Assembly (NCBI GenBank): GCA_030066775.1
Contig: JASJAY010000069.1
Coordinates: forward strand, 1-58,339
Source of the DNA: Planctomycetota bacterium
GTDB lineage: Bacteria; Planctomycetota; PLA2; JAEUHO01
Direction: 5' to 3'
Length of the DNA: 58,339 bases
Shown: in pieces, positions 24,244 to 33,653 of the stretch
Layout: each line of letters starts with the position of its first letter
Numbering within the stretch: position 1 is the stretch's first letter
Position numbers and translations under genes: made by a program
The notes under the pieces: model-generated
Database searches by the model: none
Seen by the model: only the letters and a program-made list of their open reading frames with translations
What the model was told of the DNA's origin: nothing

Positions 24244-24296
24244 GTGGAGGACACCGGTCTGTCCGCACTGTCCTCCACAGTGGGCACCGGGACCGG
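24244..24296 (+). repeat. Overlapping inverted repeats upstream of the secreted unknown
   Basis: GTGGAGGACA (24244-24253) pairs perfectly with TGTCCTCCAC (24269-24278). The right arm also belongs to a second stem CACTGT/ACAGTG, itself enclosed by CCGGTC (24254-24259) and GACCGG (24291-24296). The two stems exclude each other. No T run follows. It might be the receptor's terminator or an attenuator in the leader of the 24351 gene. Confidence 0.45.
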
Positions 24297-24350
24297 CGCG
24301 TTGTTTCGGCCGGCGCACGCAGCGCCAGTTCGAGCCGAGGAGACCGCCGT

Positions 24351-25241
24351 ATGTCCAGTCGTGTCCTTTTGCCGATCGCATTGCTCGTCGCCCTAGTCGG
24401 AGTGACGACCGCCCCATCGGTTGCGGACGCGGGCCAGGCCGGTCCGGCGGAGCTCGAGACGCTGAAGGTCGAGCTCAAGCACCTGAAGAAGCAGCTCGGC
24501 ACGCGCAAGGCGCTGAACGAAGAGCTGATCGAGTACCTACGCGTCGCGGCGAAGGCCTATCCCGAGCTGGATGCCAAGGCGGACGCGGCCATCCGACGCG
24601 AGATCCTCGACCTCCTGCGGAAGGGCCTGCGCCTCAAGCACGTGAAGCAGGACGTGAACACGCGCCTGGAGGTGAACGTGGCCACGGCCGGCTTCCTGGG
24701 CAAGCTCGCCCCGGCGCTGGACGCCAAGGAGCGCACGAAGCTCGCCACCTACGTGGAGCGCCAGCTCGACGAGCTCCCGAAGGCACGCTTCGAGGTCGAG
24801 AGCGAGCACATCGAAGCGCTCGCGAACCTGCTGGGCCACATCGGCGAGGCGCGCTCGCTGAGCTTCCTGCAGCGTGAGTACCTGCGCACCGAGACGAAGC
24901 TCGTGCCCTACATCGTCGCCGCCATGAAGGCGATGCTGCTCTTCGAGGACGTGAAGCCCGCGAAGCGCTTCGAGCTGGTGGACCGCGCGTCGCGGTTGTA
25001 CGCCCCGCTCGAGACCGCGGCCGAGACGAGCTCGACCTCCAGCGCGGTTCGGTCCAAGAAGCAGACGTGGGACCAGATCCGCACGCACGTGATCGCCATG
25101 ATGCAGAAGATGGCGCGCACGCCCGTCAACGAGAAGGGCGAGGCGCTCAGCACGGTCAAGGAGTTCCAGCGCTGGCTGCGCGAGAACGACGACTACCGCC
25201 GCGCGCCGTGGACGCCCGAGAACGCCACACGCAAGCGGTAG
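24351..25241 (+). CDS. Secreted helical protein of unknown function
   Basis: 296 residues. A clear signal peptide (VLLPIALLVALVGVTTAPSVADA) is followed by an almost fully alpha-helical, Lys/Glu/Leu-rich protein, e.g. LETLKVELKHLKKQLGTRKA, a short coiled-coil. Helical pairs later in the sequence look like degenerate HEAT/TPR units, but no family is recognised. The gene ends one base before the convergent cytochrome gene. A periplasmic scaffold or binding protein is a guess only. Confidence 0.6.
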   Translation: MSSRVLLPIALLVALVGVTTAPSVADAGQAGPAELETLKVELKHLKKQLGTRKALNEELIEYLRVAAKAYPELDAKADAAIRREILDLLRKGLRLKHVKQDVNTRLEVNVATAGFLGKLAPALDAKERTKLATYVERQLDELPKARFEVESEHIEALANLLGHIGEARSLSFLQREYLRTETKLVPYIVAAMKAMLLFEDVKPAKRFELVDRASRLYAPLETAAETSSTSSAVRSKKQTWDQIRTHVIAMMQKMARTPVNEKGEALSTVKEFQRWLRENDDYRRAPWTPENATRKR

Positions 25242-26120
25242 CTACTTGCGGTCGGTCTTCGGTGCCGGCGCCTTCGGCTTCGGGGGCGCCGGGCGCGGCA
25301 GGCCGAACATGCGGTCCCGCGTCTCGTCGGACTTCGCATGGCAGCCCATGCACGAAGCCACGCGGCCCGCGCTCGTGACCGTCTGGCCGTCGGGGGTCAG
25401 GGTCCCGTAGACCCAGCCCCCATCCGTGCCCTCGGTCTTGGGATCCAGCTTCAGCATCACGAAGATCCCCGAGCGGGCCTTCGGCCGATAGCGCGTCCCG
25501 TCCTTCTCCGCCACGGTGACGACAGCGGTCTCCGTCTTCACCTTGGTGCCCTTGGGGGCCGGCTTCTCGCCCGGCCTGGTGGGCTGTTCCCCATCACTAA
25601 TGAACTCGTCGGCCACCATCCGGGCATCGGGCTCCCCGAAGGGATGCATGGGGCGCTTCACGGCCTCGGCGACAGGCTTGGATGCCTTGATCGGCTCGGG
25701 CGTCCAGGCCTCCTTGACGATCACCTGGCCCACCGGCTGCGTCGTCTTGGGCTTGTACCCCGCATACGCATCGCGCTGCTTGGCGAAGAGGTAGTAGAGC
25801 TTTCGGCCGTGGGTCTTCGGATCGGCGCTGGCGCTCATGCGCACACGCGGCAGCCGGGGTGTGCGGCAGAGGAAGGGCGCCCAGCGGGCCTCGTCGTCCA
25901 CGCGCCCGTAGCCCAGGTAGACCTGCGCGGCGGCCTTGAGCGCTGCATGGAAGCGCTTGTCGTTGGCTTCCTTCGGCGCCGCGGGCTTGTCGGCCGGCTT
26001 GTCGCTCGGCGCGCCCTTGGGCGCCTTGCCGTCGTCGCCTTCGCCCGCCTGGGCAGCGCTGAGGACGTACGAGCCGAGTCCGAGGGCGACGATCAACACG
26101 ACGATGCCGAGTCGCTGCAT
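25242..26120 (-). CDS. Cytochrome P460-like periplasmic c-type protein
   Basis: 292 residues from ATG 26120. A signal peptide (VVLIVALGLGSYVLSAAQA) precedes a Lys/Pro/Ala-rich linker. The middle region AKQRDAYAGYKPKTTQPVGQ with IVKEAW recalls P460-type cytochromes, where the G-x-IVKE strand lines the heme. A single c-heme site CMGCH lies near the C-terminus. P460 enzymes oxidise hydroxylamine or NO, but the crosslinking Lys cannot be identified here, so activity is open. The neighbour is a CpeT-like lipoprotein on the same strand 99 bp upstream. Confidence 0.7.
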   Translation of the reverse strand: MQRLGIVVLIVALGLGSYVLSAAQAGEGDDGKAPKGAPSDKPADKPAAPKEANDKRFHAALKAAAQVYLGYGRVDDEARWAPFLCRTPRLPRVRMSASADPKTHGRKLYYLFAKQRDAYAGYKPKTTQPVGQVIVKEAWTPEPIKASKPVAEAVKRPMHPFGEPDARMVADEFISDGEQPTRPGEKPAPKGTKVKTETAVVTVAEKDGTRYRPKARSGIFVMLKLDPKTEGTDGGWVYGTLTPDGQTVTSAGRVASCMGCHAKSDETRDRMFGLPRPAPPKPKAPAPKTDRK

Positions 26121-26219
26121 GGCGTGACCTCCCGGAAGCCCCCGCGGCCTCCATCCGAACGTACGTCGTGGCGTCCGGGCTGCCCGCAAGGCCTCTGCAA
26201 AAAGGGAGCGGGCCGCGCC

Positions 26220-26918
26220 CTAGGGATCGAGGTCCCGCGTCTTGTCGAAGACGTAGCCGGCCTTCTCGGCGCCCCAGACCTGCTTGCCCTCGTCCGCGTA
26301 GCCGCGGTCCCAGCTGAGGATGCCCTTCTCGGTGACGGTCACCTCGGAGGTCGCGTACTTGGCGTTCCCGAAGCTGTTCTTGCACTGGCTGCCCAGCGTG
26401 CTGCCCGAGAAGGTGCCGTCGGGCATCTTGCGCAGCAGCACGGCGCAACCCTCGAGCAGCTCGAGGTCGGCCGGGGCGAGATCGGCGAAGGAGGCCGGAT
26501 CCTCCCAGGTCCCGGCCCGCGCCTGCGCGTCGGGCAGCGCGTACACCGCGCTCTCGAAGAGGTCGCCGCCGACGTGGGTCACGCGGTAGATGCGCTGCCG
26601 GTACGGCCGCTCCAGCGCGCGCGCCGCCGCCTGCTCGACGTACAGCCAGCGGCCGTCGTCGCGCTCGCGCCAGATGCGCGCCATGGCCAGGCGGATGTCG
26701 AAGTAGCTGGGATCGGCCTCGGCCTGCTTGGCGCTGCTGAACTGCCCCGTCATCCAGCCCACGAGCCGGTCGAGGTCGGCGGCCGCGCGCGACGCCTCGA
26801 GGGCAGCCTCGCTCGGCGCCACCTCCGGTGCGCTAGGCGGCGCCTCGGGGCAGCACGGACGCGCGCAGCACGCCCCGAGCAAGAGCACCAGTCCCAGGAT
26901 TCCCCACCGCTTCGCCAT
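26220..26918 (-). CDS. CpcT/CpeT-like (DUF1001) lipoprotein
   Basis: 232 residues with lipobox LLGAC followed by CARPCC. The core DLDRLVGWMTGQFSSAKQA, FDIRLAMARIW, WLYVEQA and PYRQRIYRV matches the CpcT/CpeT chromophore-lyase fold, a beta-barrel family first known for attaching bilins to phycobiliproteins but also common in bacteria without phycobilisomes. No phycobiliproteins are here, so a binding or chaperone role is more likely. A strong ribosome site (GGGGAGGG) precedes the ATG. It is divergent from the LysM amidase. Confidence 0.75.
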   Translation of the reverse strand: MAKRWGILGLVLLLGACCARPCCPEAPPSAPEVAPSEAALEASRAAADLDRLVGWMTGQFSSAKQAEADPSYFDIRLAMARIWRERDDGRWLYVEQAAARALERPYRQRIYRVTHVGGDLFESAVYALPDAQARAGTWEDPASFADLAPADLELLEGCAVLLRKMPDGTFSGSTLGSQCKNSFGNAKYATSEVTVTEKGILSWDRGYADEGKQVWGAEKAGYVFDKTRDLDP

Positions 26919-27046
26919 CTTGGCCCTCCCCGAGCCGGCACGTGGATCTCCCGTCGTGCGCCGGCCGCGTCCAAGATCGTAGCGACTTCCCCGTCGGGCC
27001 GTTCAGGGTGCCCGCAGCCGGACCGATTGCGGGAGGGGAGGATCCG

Positions 27047-28006
27047 ATGGAGCGCCGCACCTTCATTATCGGCATGGGCAGCATCCTCATGGGCGCCTGC
27101 GCCTCGAAGCCGCGCCTCCAGGCCGGCTCGAACCCCTACGCGGCCGGCACCCCCACCGCCGTCGCGGTGACCGGCCCGGGGATGCCCCCGCCGCCGCCGG
27201 CCTCCCGCCAGCCCATGCGCGTCGTGCGGACCGAGCAGGGCGACGCCGTGCGCTGCGCGCCGGGCGGCGTGCACTACACGACGAGGCGCGGCGACACGCT
27301 CCAGGGCATCGCCACGCGCTACCAGATCCCGGCCACGTCGATCTGCCGCGCCAACCCCGGTCGGATCAGCGCGACCCGCGTGACGCCGGGGCGCATGATC
27401 TGGCTGCCGGGCGCGCGCCCGATCGCCTGCGAGCCGGTGGTCGCGGAGCGACGAGCGATTCCCTCGCCTTGCGAGGCACCGGTGCGCAGCCGCCCCGAGC
27501 CGCGTCGCGGCGGGTACCGCCTCGTGCGCCGGGCCGACTGGGGCGCAGAGTCGCTGAAGCCCAACCACGACCCGATGAACGGCGTGCGCCGCATCACCCT
27601 GCACCACACCGACGAGGTGCCCGGCATCCGCGCCCGCGGCGACCGCGAGATCGTCTCCGCCATCCAGCGCTACCACCGGAACGAGCTCGGCTGGGCCGAC
27701 ATCGGCTACCACTACCTGATCGGCCGCGACGGCCTGGTCTACGAGGGCCGCACCGCGACCGCCCAGGGCGCGCACTCGGGCGGCGCCAACAACATCCAGA
27801 ACCTGGGCATTGCCCTGGTCGGCAACTTCAGCCGGCGCATGCCCACCCACGGGCAGATGAGTGCCCTCGAGGCCTTCCTCGGCGACCAGCAACGCATGCA
27901 CCGCGTGGGCACGCGCCAGGTCTTCGGCCACCGCGACCTCGGCCCCACCGAGTGCCCCGGCACCACGCTCTACGGCTGGCTGCAGCAGTACAAGACGTAC
28001 GCCTAG
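27047..28006 (+). CDS. LysM / PGRP-type N-acetylmuramoyl-L-alanine amidase, lipoprotein
   Basis: 319 residues from ATG 27047, with GGGAGGGGAGGA upstream. The N-terminus ERRTFIIGMGSILMGAC couples a twin-Arg-like pair to a lipobox, so it may be Tat-exported and lipid-anchored. After a Pro-rich linker a LysM domain (HYTTRRGDTLQGIATRYQI...RVTPGRMIWLPG) binds peptidoglycan. The amidase_2 domain has the zinc ligands His (TLHHTD), His (FGHRD) and Cys (TECPG). It would cut the amide between muramic acid and L-Ala. The convergent PP2C gene follows 16 bp downstream. Confidence 0.93.
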   Translation: MERRTFIIGMGSILMGACASKPRLQAGSNPYAAGTPTAVAVTGPGMPPPPPASRQPMRVVRTEQGDAVRCAPGGVHYTTRRGDTLQGIATRYQIPATSICRANPGRISATRVTPGRMIWLPGARPIACEPVVAERRAIPSPCEAPVRSRPEPRRGGYRLVRRADWGAESLKPNHDPMNGVRRITLHHTDEVPGIRARGDREIVSAIQRYHRNELGWADIGYHYLIGRDGLVYEGRTATAQGAHSGGANNIQNLGIALVGNFSRRMPTHGQMSALEAFLGDQQRMHRVGTRQVFGHRDLGPTECPGTTLYGWLQQYKTYA

Positions 28007-28022
28007 TCGCGCAGCCTCAGCG

Positions 28023-28826
28023 CTAGGCGCGTCGGTAGAGCAGGAAGGTCACGTCGTCCGGCTTCGACGGACGCGTCTCCGTGCCACCCTGCATGCGTCG
28101 CTGGACGAGGCTCTGCAGCGCGCGGCCGGCCTTGAGGAGCGGCCCCTTGCGGATGCGCTCGATGACCTCGTCCACGTGCACGTTGTCGAAGAGGCCGTCG
28201 CTGGCGACGAGCACGGTGTCGCGTAGCGCCACCGGCAGGACCGAGGACATGCTGATGTGCGTCCCCTCGGCGCCGAGCATGTTCGAGACGAGGTGACGGT
28301 CCTCGTGGTGCAGCGCCTCGGCCTCACCGATCACGCCCGCCTCGACCGCGTAGCCCACGGGCGAGTGCGAGATGCTCTCGTGCTTACGCCGGCCGCGCTG
28401 CCCCACGATCAGCACGCCGCTATCGCCGACGTGGTAGCTGCGCGCGCCCTCGGGGCCGACGGCGACGGCCGCCAGCGTGCTCGCCGCGCCGATGCGCAGC
28501 TCCGTGACGGCGCGGTCCGCGTGCTCGAACCCGGAGAGCACGCGCTCGCGAAACGCACGATCGGGATCCGCCCCCATCTGTGCCTGCAGCGCGAGCAGCG
28601 CGGCCTCGGCCGCGCGCTCGCCCCCCTCGTGCCCGCCCGCGCCGTCGGCGACGACGAGCAGGCCGCGCTCGCCCTCGACATGCAGCAGCATGGCGCCGTC
28701 CTGGCTCGGTCCCTCGCGGACCGGGGACTTGTGCGTGAAGAGCACGACGCGGCCGCCGCAGAACTGGAACTCGAGCGGCTCGTCGAGATCGACCTTGAGG
28801 AAGAGATGGGCGTCCTGGGTCGGCAT
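28023..28826 (-). CDS. PP2C-type Ser/Thr protein phosphatase
   Basis: 267 residues from ATG 28826, which overlaps the kinase stop by one base (TGATG). PP2C metal-binding motifs are intact: VADGAGGHEGG, the DSG turn, SDGLFDN and the final DDVT. No signal peptide or membrane helix, so it is cytosolic. The tight coupling with a small Ser/Thr kinase makes it the probable opposing phosphatase. Confidence 0.92.
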   Translation of the reverse strand: MPTQDAHLFLKVDLDEPLEFQFCGGRVVLFTHKSPVREGPSQDGAMLLHVEGERGLLVVADGAGGHEGGERAAEAALLALQAQMGADPDRAFRERVLSGFEHADRAVTELRIGAASTLAAVAVGPEGARSYHVGDSGVLIVGQRGRRKHESISHSPVGYAVEAGVIGEAEALHHEDRHLVSNMLGAEGTHISMSSVLPVALRDTVLVASDGLFDNVHVDEVIERIRKGPLLKAGRALQSLVQRRMQGGTETRPSKPDDVTFLLYRRA

Positions 28827-29650
28827 CACACGCGCCTTGCGCCGGAGGGACCCTTCCAACGCCGCGCCGCCGGCAAGAGCCGACGGAAGCGCTCGTACAT
28901 CTCCTCGGCGTTGTGGAAGCGCTTGCGCTGATCCACGTGCAGCGAGCGACGGATGAGGCTGACGATGCCGGGCGTGGCCTTCTTCGTCAGCGCAGCGTGT
29001 CCGCGCAGCGGCCACTGGAACGGCCACTCCGGCACCTTGCCGGTGAACATGCGGTACATGATCAGGCCGGCGCTGAAGACGTCGGAGCGCTGCGACGGTC
29101 GACCCATGGCCTGCTCGGGCGCCATGAAGCCGAGCGTGCCCGAGCCGGACGCGACGATGGTGCGCAGCGAGATGCGCGCGAGGCCGAAGTCGCCGAGGCG
29201 GATGCGGCCTTCGGGAAACAGGATCACGTTGTCGGGTTTGATGTCGCAGTGCACGATCCGCCGCGCGTGCGCGTAGGCGAGCGCCGAGAGCAGCTGCTCG
29301 CTGTAGCTCAGGATCATCGGGCGGCCGAGACGTCGCGTGAGACGGTCCGCCAACGACTCCTCGCCGAGCGGGTACGCGACGACGAGCAGCCCGTCGATCA
29401 CGTCGGCGTTCTTGAGCGGCAGGATGTTCGGATGCTCGAGTCGGGCCGAGAGCCGGATCTCCTTGCGGAACTGCTCGAGCGTGTCGCTCGACGCCAGCGA
29501 CTCGCTCGGGATCTTCAGCGCGACCTCGACGCCCTCGATCGTGTCGAGCGCGCGGAAGACCTTGGAGAACCCGCCCTCCCCGATCGTGCTCAAGATGCGG
29601 TACTTCCCCAGACGGGAGCGCGCGCGCAGGGACTTGAGCAACCGGGCCAT
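28826..29650 (-). CDS. Small soluble Ser/Thr protein kinase
   Basis: 274 residues from ATG 29650 (GGAGG upstream); the longer open frame to 29884 is Arg-rich and has no ribosome site. The kinase domain is complete: GEGGFSKVF P-loop, Lys46 in VALKI, HCDIKPDN (residues 134-141; HCD instead of HRD), DFG 154-156 and MAPEQ. There is no membrane helix or sensor domain, unlike the WD40 kinase in this window. The missing Arg of the HRD motif suggests it does not need activation-loop phosphorylation. Its partner PP2C gene overlaps the stop codon. Confidence 0.93.
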   Translation of the reverse strand: MARLLKSLRARSRLGKYRILSTIGEGGFSKVFRALDTIEGVEVALKIPSESLASSDTLEQFRKEIRLSARLEHPNILPLKNADVIDGLLVVAYPLGEESLADRLTRRLGRPMILSYSEQLLSALAYAHARRIVHCDIKPDNVILFPEGRIRLGDFGLARISLRTIVASGSGTLGFMAPEQAMGRPSQRSDVFSAGLIMYRMFTGKVPEWPFQWPLRGHAALTKKATPGIVSLIRRSLHVDQRKRFHNAEEMYERFRRLLPAARRWKGPSGARRV

Positions 29651-29765
29651 CCAGCCTCCGAGGCCGACGCGGTGCGCAGGCCGGGCGGAGAGCATCCCGC
29701 TCGGCCCCCCCACCGTCAAGCACACGAACACCGCTACGCCTTCCGCGAGGGCCCGATGAGGCCAT

Positions 29766-29802
29766 CTGCGTAGGCGACCGCAGTGCCTGCGTAGGAGTCC
29801 GC
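29766..29802 (+). repeat. Tandem 16-bp direct repeat upstream of the oxidoreductase operon
   Basis: CTGCGTAGG-cga-CCGC at 29766-29781 and CTGCGTAGG-agt-CCGC at 29787-29802: 13 of 16 bases match, with a period of exactly 21 bp, two helical turns. It lies 41-71 bp before the candidate starts of the P-loop gene. A loosely similar inverted element (CTACGCC) is at 29734. Likely a regulator binding site. Confidence 0.5.
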
Positions 29803-29842
29803 GATCCCGGAGCGAACTGCGGCCTCTGCCGCTGTCCCCCGG

Positions 29843-30728
29843 GTGGCACCGGGGTTGCACCCGGGGGCGACGGTGGAGGAGCACCCGCCGCTGCCTATCC
29901 CGGGCCCGGACGCCGGCCCTGCGGCCGACGCCCTGCGGGACGCTGCAGCCTTGCTGCGCCCCAGCGAGCGCCTGGTGATCCTGGTGGGTGCCTACGGGTC
30001 CGGCAAGACCGAGGTCGCCGTGAACATGGCGCTGCAGCTCGCCCGGAGCGGACGCGCCGTCCAGCTGGCCGATCTCGACCTGGTCAACCCCTACTTCCGC
30101 AGCCGGGAGGCCCAGCGCGTCATGGAACGGGCGGGCGTGCGTGTCGTCGTGCCTCCCGGCGCACAGGCCTTCGCGGACCTTCCGATCGTGCTCCCGGAAA
30201 TCCGCGGCCTGCTCACGCCTCCGAAGGACACGGTCTCCGTCCTCGACGTGGGCGGCGACGACGTCGGTGCGCGGGTGCTCTCCTCCTTCCGTCCGGTGCT
30301 CGACGAGGGCGCGTACGCCCTCTGGCAGGTGGTGAACGGCAATCGGCCGTTCACCTCCACCGTCGAGGGCTGTCTCGCCCTACGCGCAGGGCTCGAGCTC
30401 GCCTCGCGTCTACGCGTCACCGGGCTCGTCGGCAACACGCACCTGACCGACGAGACGTCGCTCGAGACGGTGCTGGCCGGCAACCAGCTGGTGGGCGCCG
30501 TCTCGCGCGCGTCGAGCCTGCCCGTGCGCGCCATCACCGCCCCCGCGACGATCGCCGGCGAGATCGATGTGCACCGGCTCGCCGGGCCGCTCCTGCGGCT
30601 CGAGCGTCACATGCTTCCGCCGTGGCTCGGCCACGCGCGCTCCAACACCGGGACGGACTTCGCGGCACGGCCGACGCCGATCGGCGTGCCACCGCCCCTG
30701 TCCCTTCCCCCATCCCGAGGAGACCCCC

Positions 30729-30748
<20 letters not shown>
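29843..30748 (+). CDS. P-loop NTPase (CobQ/MinD-like) heading the oxidoreductase operon
   Basis: 301 residues from GTG 29843; GTG 29873 is an equally possible start. Walker A is GAYGSGKT (~residues 48-55), followed by a switch-like DLDLVNPYFRSREAQ and a Walker B-like VSVLDVGGDDVG. The fold resembles MinD/CobQ/ArsA ATPases. The last 20 bases overlap the next gene, so it is translated with the oxidoreductase subunits. Homologous P-loop proteins often precede 2-oxoacid:ferredoxin oxidoreductase genes; a role in cofactor insertion or assembly is the usual guess. Confidence 0.75.
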
Positions 30749-31699
<951 letters not shown>

Positions 31700-31700
<1 letters not shown>

Positions 31701-32263
31701 TGCAGATGACCGACGTGTTGATGGCCGGTTTCGGCGGCCAGGGCATGCTGCTCGCGGGCAAGGTGCTCGCGCACGCGGCGATGGCCGAAGGCAAGGAGGT
31801 CAGCTGGCTGCCCTCCTACGGTCCGGAGATGCGCGGCGGGACGGCGAACGTCACCGTGTGCATCTCGGCGCGACCGATCGCCTCGCCCTTGATCACGGCG
31901 CCGCAGGGCCTCCTGGCGATGAACCTGCCGTCACTCGACAAGTTCGCGCCGCGCGTGAAGCCCGGCGGGGTGATCGTGATCAACGCCTCGCTCACGGAGA
32001 AGGACCCGGAGCGCCCCGACTGCACGGTGCTCTTCGTCGACTCGCGTGGGGTGGCGGAAGCGGCGGGCACCGCGCGTGCCGCCAACTTCGTGATGCTGGG
32101 GGCCTACGTGGGCCTCACGGGATGCGTCGAGGCGTCCACGGTGGCGCAGGAGATCGCGAACGAGTTCACGGGCCCGAAGGCCAAGCACGTTCCCGCGAAC
32201 GTGGCCGCCTTCGAGGCGGGCCTGGCGGAAGGTCGCCGGGTCGTCGCCGGGGCCGAGGCGTAG
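31700..32263 (+). CDS. 2-oxoacid:ferredoxin oxidoreductase gamma subunit
   Basis: 187 residues. The family signature is clear: MAGFGGQGMLLAGKVLAHAA and SYGPEMRGGTANVTV. ATG 31700 overlaps the beta-subunit stop by one base. The gamma subunit (CoA-binding half in related enzymes) completes the catalytic core with the fused delta-beta and the alpha protein that follows 11 bp later. Confidence 0.92.
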
Positions 32264-32274
32264 GGAGCAGAGCC

Positions 32275-33339
32275 ATGACCAAGGTGTTGATGAAGGGCAA
32301 CGAGGCGCTGGGCGAGGCCGCCATTCGCGCCGGCTGCGTGCACTTCTTCGGATATCCCATCACGCCGCAGACCGAGGTGCCCGAGTACCTCGTGAAACGC
32401 CTCCCGGAGGTGGGCGGTGTCTTCGTGCAGGCCGAGAGCGAGGTCGCGTCGATCAACATGGTCTACGGCGCCGCCGGCGCCGGCGTGAAGTGCCTGACGT
32501 CGTCGTCGTCCCCGGGCATCAGCCTGATGGCCGAGGGGCTCTCCTACATCGCGGCGTGCGAGCTGCCGTGCGTGATCATCAACATCATGCGCGCGGGGCC
32601 CGGCCTGGGCGGCATCCTGCCGGCCCAGAGCGACTACCACCAGGCCACGCGCGGGCACGGCCACGGCGACTACCAGCTGATCGTGCTGGCGCCCGCGTCG
32701 GTGCAGGAGGCGGTCGACCTGATGACGTGGGCCTTCGAGCTCGCCGAGACGTATCGCAACCCGGTGATGGTCTGCGCCGACGGCATGATCGGCCAGATGA
32801 TGGAGCCCGTGGAGTTCCCCACGGAGGGCCGCGGCGAGCCGATGGGCGAGAACGACTGGGCGGTGACCGGCTGCGAAGGCCGGGAGCGGCGCGTGGTCAC
32901 GTCGCTGTTCCTCGATCCGGCGGACCTCAACCGGCACAACCTCAAGCTGAAGGAGAAGTACGCCGAGATCGCGCGCAAGGAGGTGCGCTTCGAGCGCTAC
33001 GGCCCGGAGGGGCCGGTCGACCTGATGCTGGTCGCGTTCGGCACCATGGCGCGCATCTGCAAGAGCGCGATCGACGAGGTGAACGAGGCGGGGGCGCGCG
33101 TCGCGCTCTTCCGTCCGATCACGCTGAAGCCGTGGCCCTACGAGGCCTGCCGCGCCGCGATGGACGACATCCCGGCCGAGCGGCCCGTGCTCACGGTGGA
33201 GATGAGCATGGGCCAGATGATCGACGACGTGCGCCTCGCGGCCGAAGGCGCGCGCAAGGTCGAGCTCATGGGCAGCTCAGGCGGCGTCGTTCCGACGCCC
33301 GAGGAGGTCGCACAGAGAATCCGGGAGATCCTGGCATGA
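32275..33339 (+). CDS. 2-oxoacid:ferredoxin oxidoreductase alpha subunit (VorB/KorA-like)
   Basis: 354 residues. VorB/KorA hallmarks: GNEALGEAAIRAGCVHFFGYPITPQTE at the start (core GYPITPQ), SSSPGISLMAEGLSYIAACELP, the ILPAQSDYHQATRGHGHGD region, and the C-terminal transketolase-like domain (VAFGTMARICKSAIDEV...LMGSSGGVVPTPEEV). The overall set most resembles the 3-methyl-2-oxobutanoate (branched-chain) or 2-oxoglutarate type; the substrate cannot be fixed from sequence. The TGA overlaps the next gene's ATG. Confidence 0.92.
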   Translation: MTKVLMKGNEALGEAAIRAGCVHFFGYPITPQTEVPEYLVKRLPEVGGVFVQAESEVASINMVYGAAGAGVKCLTSSSSPGISLMAEGLSYIAACELPCVIINIMRAGPGLGGILPAQSDYHQATRGHGHGDYQLIVLAPASVQEAVDLMTWAFELAETYRNPVMVCADGMIGQMMEPVEFPTEGRGEPMGENDWAVTGCEGRERRVVTSLFLDPADLNRHNLKLKEKYAEIARKEVRFERYGPEGPVDLMLVAFGTMARICKSAIDEVNEAGARVALFRPITLKPWPYEACRAAMDDIPAERPVLTVEMSMGQMIDDVRLAAEGARKVELMGSSGGVVPTPEEVAQRIREILA

Positions 33340-33578
33340 CGGACACGAAGGACGACACACCCAACCCGACGCCGAAGATGAAGCTGAAGTCGCTCAAGTG
33401 CCGCCGCACGGGGCAGGTCTACTCGATGGCGCAGCACGCCGAGTGCCCCTACTGCTACGCCCCCGTCGAGACGATCGAGAAGGGCGGCAGCTACGAGAAC
33501 TTCTGCACCTACGACGAGAAGAAGGACCCGATCAGCTTCGGCTTCCCGCCGGACAGCAGTCGCGCGCAGCACGGGTAG
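33336..33578 (+). CDS. Small zinc-ribbon-like protein in the oxidoreductase operon
   Basis: 80 residues, starting at an ATG that overlaps the alpha-subunit stop (ATGA), so it is clearly part of the operon. The central part, LKCRRTGQVYSMAQHAECPYCYAP, has a lone Cys and a CPYC knuckle; a further Cys sits in ENFCTYD. No family is recognised. A metal- or cluster-binding accessory role is possible. A strong terminator follows 20 bp after the stop. Confidence 0.65.
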   Translation: MTDTKDDTPNPTPKMKLKSLKCRRTGQVYSMAQHAECPYCYAPVETIEKGGSYENFCTYDEKKDPISFGFPPDSSRAQHG

Positions 33579-33598
33579 CGTCAAACGGGTGATAAGCA

Positions 33599-33628
33599 AC
33601 GGGGTGCCCTGGGAGAGGGGCACCCCGT
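33599..33628. terminator. Strong hairpin terminator between convergent operons
   Basis: An 11-bp perfect stem: ACGGGGTGCCC (33599-33609) with GGGCACCCCGT (33618-33628), loop of 8. It lies between the oxidoreductase operon (plus) and the Gly-rich lipoprotein (minus, ending 33654). The T run is weak, as is common in GC-rich genomes; it probably serves both strands. Confidence 0.75.
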
Positions 33629-33653
33629 CTGCATGTCGGGTCCGCGCGGGACC

